Made by a program: the position numbers and the translations under genes
NCBI GenBank assembly: GCA_950295325.1
Contig: OX485803.1
Location: 60,281,554 to 60,345,553 of the forward strand
Direction of reading: 5' to 3'
DNA from: Polytrichum commune
Lineage: Eukaryota; Streptophyta; Polytrichopsida; Polytrichales; Polytrichaceae
Length of the DNA: 64,000 bases
The notes under the pieces: model-generated
Database searches by the model: none
Seen by the model: only the letters and a program-made list of their open reading frames with translations
What the model was told of the DNA's origin: nothing
Shown here: piece after piece, positions 58,460-64,000 of the stretch
How positions within the stretch are numbered: the stretch's first letter is position 1
Layout of the letters: each line of letters starts with the position of its first letter

Positions 58460-61454
58460 TCGGAACCTTTGTTGGAAGATTTTCACATCATTTCATTGCT
58501 AGTGAGTTAAGGCATGCACCTAAGGGGAGGCACTGGCAAAAAATGTAGAAAATCACGTGCGAGAAAATGTAGGGTGGATTTATTCAAGACACATAATTTT
58601 TACATTTTTCTTAGATATACAATAGCGTCCTCTAAATGTGAATTGGGAATTATATATAATGTATGGTGTGGTCTAAGTTGTGGTATTTTTTAAAATTTAG
58701 ATGTAAAGTAGCATAAATAAAATTTAAGTTTAGATGTTTTTATTTATAGGTTCAACATAAATCATCTGCCATTAGTGGCATTGGATGAGAAATAGGCAAA
58801 ATGTATGTGGACATGTAGATGGATTTGTTGAAATGATGGCCTTTGGATGAAAAGTACCATCATCTGGCGACGAAAAGGTTGGCTAGCTTATTTAGGGATT
58901 CTTGAAGGGTTCAAGAACCATACGCAATATGTTAAAGTTTATAGTATGATGGTTGTATGTGTTTAATGTGCAAAGTAATATCCACGCAGTGTAATGTATG
59001 CATAGTGTACTATATGCGTAATGTATGTGCAGATTGTTCAAACGGAATTTTTAGCTACTTATAGGGTGGAAAATATTCAAGGAAGGAAGGTAAATTACCC
59101 CCCCCCCTTCCATTAAATAAGGGGTTCTCGCACGTGTATACATAAATCAAGTGTAGGTGCACCCCCCGTGGCATGCCCCCCACTGGCTTAGTACATCCAA
59201 ATGGTTGAGGCCCGGAAGATGATTCTCCCTGGGGGGTTTGCATTTTTCACCAAAAACAAGAATCATGTGCATTTACAACATACTCTAAAAACCTCCTAAA
59301 TATAAGTTTTTTTAATATATAAATTTCAGTAATACACATACATTGTCAATTATAAAAATACAAGTGACAATATGTATACATTAGAAAAAATAACTCATAT
59401 ATAGGCATTAACATAAATATGCAAATATGTTTTTGAATAACAATCCACCCCTATCACATGTATAATGCAAAACCATGACAACCATCAATGAAGTTGTTAA
59501 AGATGTTTTTCATCCCGTAGATGTAACTTATAAGCATCTAAGTTTGCAATATATATATATATAGCATAGAAGCCAATGCAATTATTATTTCTAATCCTAC
59601 CATCAAACGATCAGTATAATTGTATGTCCACTTGTTGTTGGTTCCTTTTTGATACCAATGGGAGCCAATCTCCATGTTTGATAGATGGTCCATTGAGTCG
59701 ATTAGATCCCTACACTCCACCCAACGATTACCGAACATTCTGCGCATCCTATAAAATCTAGTGACACTATCATACAAGTATGTTGTATGTTTTGTAAAGG
59801 TCCTCCAGACATGAACATAACTACTAGTTATAATTTATGTAGCATATGTATGTGTAGTACGACAAAGCTCAAATAATTACCCTTTTTGTGCACGCACATA
59901 TAATCGCACGTGTTTGGTACAATACACCCCATGGTTTTCCCTTCTCTTTCAAAGAGGCTGAACAATGTTGCATGATACTTGGGCTAATTTGCAACTCCCT
60001 TGTATGGGGGACCCCAATGTGGTGACTTGCCTCTAGTAGATGCTTCCATCTTATGTTCGAAGGCCATCCACAACCCCATGTTTGGAACCACTGACATTAA
60101 AGCAAGAATTTCTTCCCCAGTCGCAACGTCCTCATTTAAAGTGAAACACAAATGCTGATACCTATGGAATGTGAAACCGGTTTCTTCACAGGTTCAAATA
60201 TAAATATAAAAAGTTCTGAAAGCCATCACAATATTCTTGTGCCTTTGCAAGGTCCTCCCATAACTGCCATTCCAATGTTGGAGTCGGTCTTTGTATTACA
60301 AAATTGAGTTCCGAAAACAGCCTAAGATTGCTCTATTGTGTGTAGTTAAATCTTGATTTGCATTCTACAACATCAAGAAAGAAGTATATTTTGAAGTCTC
60401 ATTTCTATCTGCAACCCCTGGAGTGAGCTGAATTCCATCAGTTCATGGGGTAATTAGGTCTCTAAAGAATATAATTGAGACCTTTCTGAAGCATGAGGTG
60501 ATGATCATTTTCATGTGTAGAACGAAACTGAGATAGTTTATTCAAAGGATTCACTGATCGTGTGCTGGAATTATTAACCTCAAAATATGACTTTGGATTG
60601 ATATGTGACAGTGACACCTAATTTAACATTGTGGATGCAAAAGTGAATTTTTGGTGTTATTCTAATTCTCACACACACGATGCGGAAGTAGTGTCTTAAT
60701 TTCCTGTAAGAGGTCGCCTTGGTCTTGTGCTTGCCAATCTGTGCGAAACCAAGCAATCAATATTTATTCAAAGACAAAATTGCACTTCAAAACATTTATA
60801 GAACATCTCCAAATGCAAGTGACAAGCATTTAATGTTGGGTCAGTGGTCAGTATATTGTGATTGAATCCATGTGAAAACAGTGTTCATGTTCGAATTTCC
60901 GGGTTTGTGATGAGCGTCTCCAATTATCAAATGACCAATCATTTTATAAACTAAGAAACGATTGAAACTGGCCATACAAAAAGGCCGCCAGTGCCATGAC
61001 TATCTATCCAGTGCCCCTGAAGAAAAAGAATGGTAAATTTCCATAGCTTTTGTAATCCGTGACAAAACTAGATTTTCAACTGCAATTTGATCATAGATGG
61101 ATGATTTAAGACCTGGAGACATTCAACCGGTGCTGCCTTAAACATTCACTATGGATCATTGGAATAACAAACCGCACAGTAAGACAAATTGAGCACATTC
61201 ACTGACAGATCATGTTAGCATAACAACTCTTATGATATGTGATATGGCAAAATCATCAAGAAATTTCCAGATCAAACTATGCTCTCCACATGCTGATTAG
61301 GCATTACAATTTAACAACGAACTTGGGTTAAGCTCCGTTGAGCAATTTATCTAACTTGCTGTTAGTGATGAATTGCTTTAGTTCCAAATTTCAGTGATCA
61401 AAGCTTCACATGGAATCAGAGCCAATCAGACAAACAAGTTGATACATCTCACAG
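58460..61454. other. Gene-free stretch
   Basis: 59090-59240 has C-rich/G-rich runs with an inverted flavour (CCCCCCTTCC, CCCTGGGGGG) reminiscent of the ends at 15.3 kb. From about 60.1 kb onward base composition is more even but no exon was found. Confidence 0.4.
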
Positions 61455-62290
61455 ATTTAACATTCAGACTGCCAATTGGGAATAATGTGGTGTAACCTCT
61501 ACTACCTTGGTAATAATCACTCTTAAATAATTCTGTCACAGACTATGATTGAAGAAACTACTCACAAATTCATCATACTCTTCACCAGTGGCTACACAAC
61601 CAAGGGTATCCTTGGAAATCTGGCGTGTCCAAGATTTTCAAATGACCATAAATTCTTCATTTTACATAACCAATATCCCACTTTAAACAAACATGTCCAG
61701 ATTATTGGTGGCCACATCGTAAAAACCCCGCTTCCATCAATTGGCAAGGAGCACCACACAATTTTCAGGCTAAGTCCAAATCGATCAATCTCTTAATGAA
61801 CTTCAATTCCAACAATTTTCATTGATAAAAAAGATTCCCATGGAATCACACAGACAACCTCAGAACAGGAGTGTCAGATTGACAGATTAAGAGTCCACAC
61901 ATTAACCATGCATGATGCACGTACGCACCGACGGATCTTCTAATGTCTTAATTAAGAAAATGATTTAAAAAAAGAAAAACACATGAAGAAAAAAAAAAAT
62001 GGATACTTGGAGCTTTTGAATTGAAAAATGGCGGAAGATACAGAACCTTCACAGTACAATATTCAGACTGCCTGGTTGGGAAGAATGTGGGTACCTCTAC
62101 TTAGGCAATAATCATCCCCAAAGAATTCTGTCACGGACTATGAGTGAAGTAACTGCCCACTAAACCAACCTCCTCTCTTCGCCATAAATCAGTGGCTGAT
62201 TATCAATTAGTGCAGTGGTGACAGTCACCACACGATCGAGGTACACTTCAAATGTCCCAGGAATTTCAAATTAACATGAATCCCTTCACC
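61455..62290. repeat. Pair of ~230-bp direct repeats downstream of the GT34 gene
   Basis: 61455-61690 and about 62050-62290 share AACATTCAGACTGCC / ATATTCAGACTGCC, GGTAATAATCACTC / GGCAATAATCATCC, AATTCTGTCACAGACTATGA / AATTCTGTCACGGACTATGA and a TTTCAAAT block. The nearer copy could be in the 3' untranslated region. Confidence 0.6.
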
Positions 62291-62634
62291 TAAATAAATT
62301 TGACACGGTGGATACGTATATGTGAGATCATCCATCCACCATTGAGAATTTCAGTATGAGTTGGTGCTGATTGATCATCGGAGATTATCATCGTCACTCC
62401 TGCCCGAACATCCACTAAGTAATAATATCCCGGACCCCCAAATGTGGTGGCCGCCATGCCACAACCATTACTGATGTCCAGATTAATTATTGCAGTGGAC
62501 AGCTCTCGGCGGCCACCATCATGATGAAAGACCCATCAAATCCATCAGCAACAACGAATTCATTTCTGTAAGCACAGACGACTTGCTCCACATCTCGTGG
62601 AATAAAACCTTGCAAACCCCAACTCACCCCCCAA

Positions 62635-63999
62635 TCACCGTGCACTGCCATCGCCCATGCCACTATCCATGTCATCTTGATGAGATTTTTGGGCGCCAGC
62701 TACACCTAACACTCCAGCTGCTCCAATCTGGTTCCGCCTTGCAATCTCTGCCTGGACACCCAACGGGTCAGTGGTGTCATTGCGAATCCTCTTCACTTTT
62801 GCGGTGCCGAGTGACCGGTGGAGGAACCCGTAATGCTCCAAAACCTGGTTATCCGCGAAATTGAAGGCGCGGTCCATCTGGTTGATGCACCGGCTGACAT
62901 CATAGTCACCATAGCTTCCACACGGTTTGCACCCGACAAAGTGGGTTACAAACGGCCACCGGTCGTCACCGAGCCCGGGTTTGTTGTTTGCCATCATCTC
63001 CTCATACCGTTCCACGAGGATAACCCAGTATCCATGGAGGTAATACGAAGTTTCGAGAAACACTTTCTCCTTCCATTGATCCTGCGTCACGAGAAGGTAA
63101 ATCAACGCACTCTGGTCATCGGCCTCAAAGTCCGGGCGCCCGGTTAGGGTTGCGGTGAGCACTTTACCCGCCTCCACTCTCACAGGGCCTTTCGGGCCCA
63201 TGGGAGCCCACGCGTCAAGCAAGTCAAGAGACCACTGACAATTCCGGAACAAGAAACTCCCTGTGTTCAAACCCACCCAATCTTTCTTCTCATAAATGAG
63301 CTCCTTGAACCCGTGCAACACCATATTGTAATCTTGGTACTTCTCAATTGGAATCTCAAACACCATATCCGTGAACAACGCATCCGAGTCCATCCAGTAA
63401 ATCCACTCGACCTCCGGGTGGGCTAACATAAGTTTGCGAATCAAAGGCAGCTTCGCCCAGAACCCAGCCATCTCCTGGTCCAAGAACGCCATGTTGTAAA
63501 AGAGCTCGATGTCGTGTAACCGGCAGTAATCCACCTTATTCTTCAAAGATTTCAGCAACAAGTGGTCTCCTGAAGGGTTGTCGCAATGTTTGGGCTGTGA
63601 TCCAGTCACAAGAAGCACTCTGTCTTTGCCCCTGTTGTTCTTCCCAGCCCCAGGATGGCGTTCCAACCAAACTGCCCTTTGCTCATCCCAGTTCTTGATT
63701 TCGGGGCCGAGTGAGTACGGTTTGTTGGGATCTGGGGCTGGCTCATTCTCCTCTTCTTTCATCGCTGCTTCGTCTGCTGCGCTGAGAACTCGCTTCGCGG
63801 CTGTGTTGACTGTGTTGATGTGTCCATTGGAGTCTTGTAATCCGGCTCTGGAGGTTGTCTCTGTTCCGGGGTTAGGGCTTGAGTAGCCGAAGCTCACCAC
63901 GCCCAGGTGTCCTCGAAGCACGATGATGGTGATGCAGAAACAGAGCGCTGTTAGTTTGTAATGCTGGAAAGTCCTTTGCAAATGACGCCCTTTCGGCAT
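62635..63999 (-). CDS. GT34 xyloglucan alpha-1,6-xylosyltransferase-like protein
   Basis: This family transfers xylose from UDP-xylose to the beta-1,4-glucan backbone of xyloglucan in the Golgi lumen. The 454-residue frame has no intron and the layout of a type II Golgi membrane protein: a short basic N terminus, one hydrophobic anchor at about residues 15-35, an acidic Pro/Ser-rich stem to about 100, then the catalytic domain. Visible family marks are the metal/nucleotide-sugar DSD motif at 204-206 (context YWMDSDALF), WVGLNTGSFL near 241-250, EADDQSAL near 292-299 and HFVGCKPCG near 353-361. Length matches the family (about 450-460 residues). The C-terminal block KVKRIRN recalls the XXT3/4/5 branch more than XXT1/2, from memory only. 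The start codon lies one base inside the window edge, so a slightly upstream Met is possible and the promoter is not visible. A related GT34 galactosyltransferase is the main alternative. Confidence 0.93.
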   Translation of the reverse strand: MPKGRHLQRTFQHYKLTALCFCITIIVLRGHLGVVSFGYSSPNPGTETTSRAGLQDSNGHINTVNTAAKRVLSAADEAAMKEEENEPAPDPNKPYSLGPEIKNWDEQRAVWLERHPGAGKNNRGKDRVLLVTGSQPKHCDNPSGDHLLLKSLKNKVDYCRLHDIELFYNMAFLDQEMAGFWAKLPLIRKLMLAHPEVEWIYWMDSDALFTDMVFEIPIEKYQDYNMVLHGFKELIYEKKDWVGLNTGSFLFRNCQWSLDLLDAWAPMGPKGPVRVEAGKVLTATLTGRPDFEADDQSALIYLLVTQDQWKEKVFLETSYYLHGYWVILVERYEEMMANNKPGLGDDRWPFVTHFVGCKPCGSYGDYDVSRCINQMDRAFNFADNQVLEHYGFLHRSLGTAKVKRIRNDTTDPLGVQAEIARRNQIGAAGVLGVAGAQKSHQDDMDSGMGDGSAR

Positions 64000-64000
64000 C

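Noticed and set aside
59055-59243. 62-codon ORF in the C-rich region
   Set aside because: Low-complexity Gly/Pro-rich translation of C/G tracts, no domain.

Overview
This is a nuclear genomic window from a land plant. Three things support that. A GT34 xyloglucan xylosyltransferase-type gene enters from the right edge. A compact spliced gene (a YciH/SUI1-type translation factor with a transit-peptide-like N terminus) can be read through consensus GT-AG introns. The remaining DNA is AT-rich and full of plant-type mobile elements: Copia, Stowaway, Harbinger-like, hAT-like, pogo-like and CACTA-like. There are no operons, ribosome binding sites or other prokaryotic features. I cannot fix the species. 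The intronless GT34 gene and the dense foldback/MITE (miniature inverted-repeat transposable element) load fit a large-genome vascular plant, but lycophyte, fern and seed plant are not separable here.

Layout. 0-31 kb is gene-poor and consists of overlapping old repeats: foldback elements (0.55-1.15, 9.38-9.78 kb), a ~215-bp MITE family with about four copies before 8.2 kb, a ~370-bp family with CTACACTAAATATGATATTT-type ends (1.75, 8.85, 23.75 kb), a Harbinger-like MITE with TAA duplication (3.27-3.71), a Stowaway MITE with TA duplication (4.06-4.38), a pogo/Tigger-like transposase N-terminal remnant (5.26-5.58), a 442-bp TIR (terminal inverted repeat) element (15.3), LTR-like sequence (17.4-18.3), a palindrome array nested in a MITE arm (19.0-19.56) and a decayed hAT-like transposase (20.9-22.6).

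31.85-37.65 kb is a complete minus-strand Ty1/Copia retrotransposon. It has 248-bp LTRs in which I found no difference, a GGATA target duplication and one gag-pol frame broken by two in-frame stops. It inserted about 1.6 kb downstream of the three-exon YciH/SUI1-like gene (39.27-41.53, minus strand), whose first intron carries three diverged direct repeats.

41.9-62.6 kb is again mostly repeats. It includes a TIR insertion inside an older duplicate (44.0-44.5), a triplicated ~0.3-kb unit beside an unidentified 133-aa gene (47.3-48.6), a ~1.3-kb near-continuous inverted repeat (51.2-52.5), an internally deleted pogo-like element with TA duplication and a transposase C-terminal remnant (54.36-54.96), six tandem copies of a ~143-bp unit (55.15-55.95) and a CACTA-like MITE (58.2). 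The GT34 gene fills 62.6-64.0 kb on the minus strand.

The genes do not form a pathway. The GT34 enzyme would act in Golgi cell-wall synthesis and the YciH/SUI1-like protein in organellar translation. I found no convincing new multi-gene system. The most unusual signals are structural: the nested palindrome array, the long hairpin locus and complementary remnants of a pogo-like family. All assignments come from reading the sequence; no database search was run.
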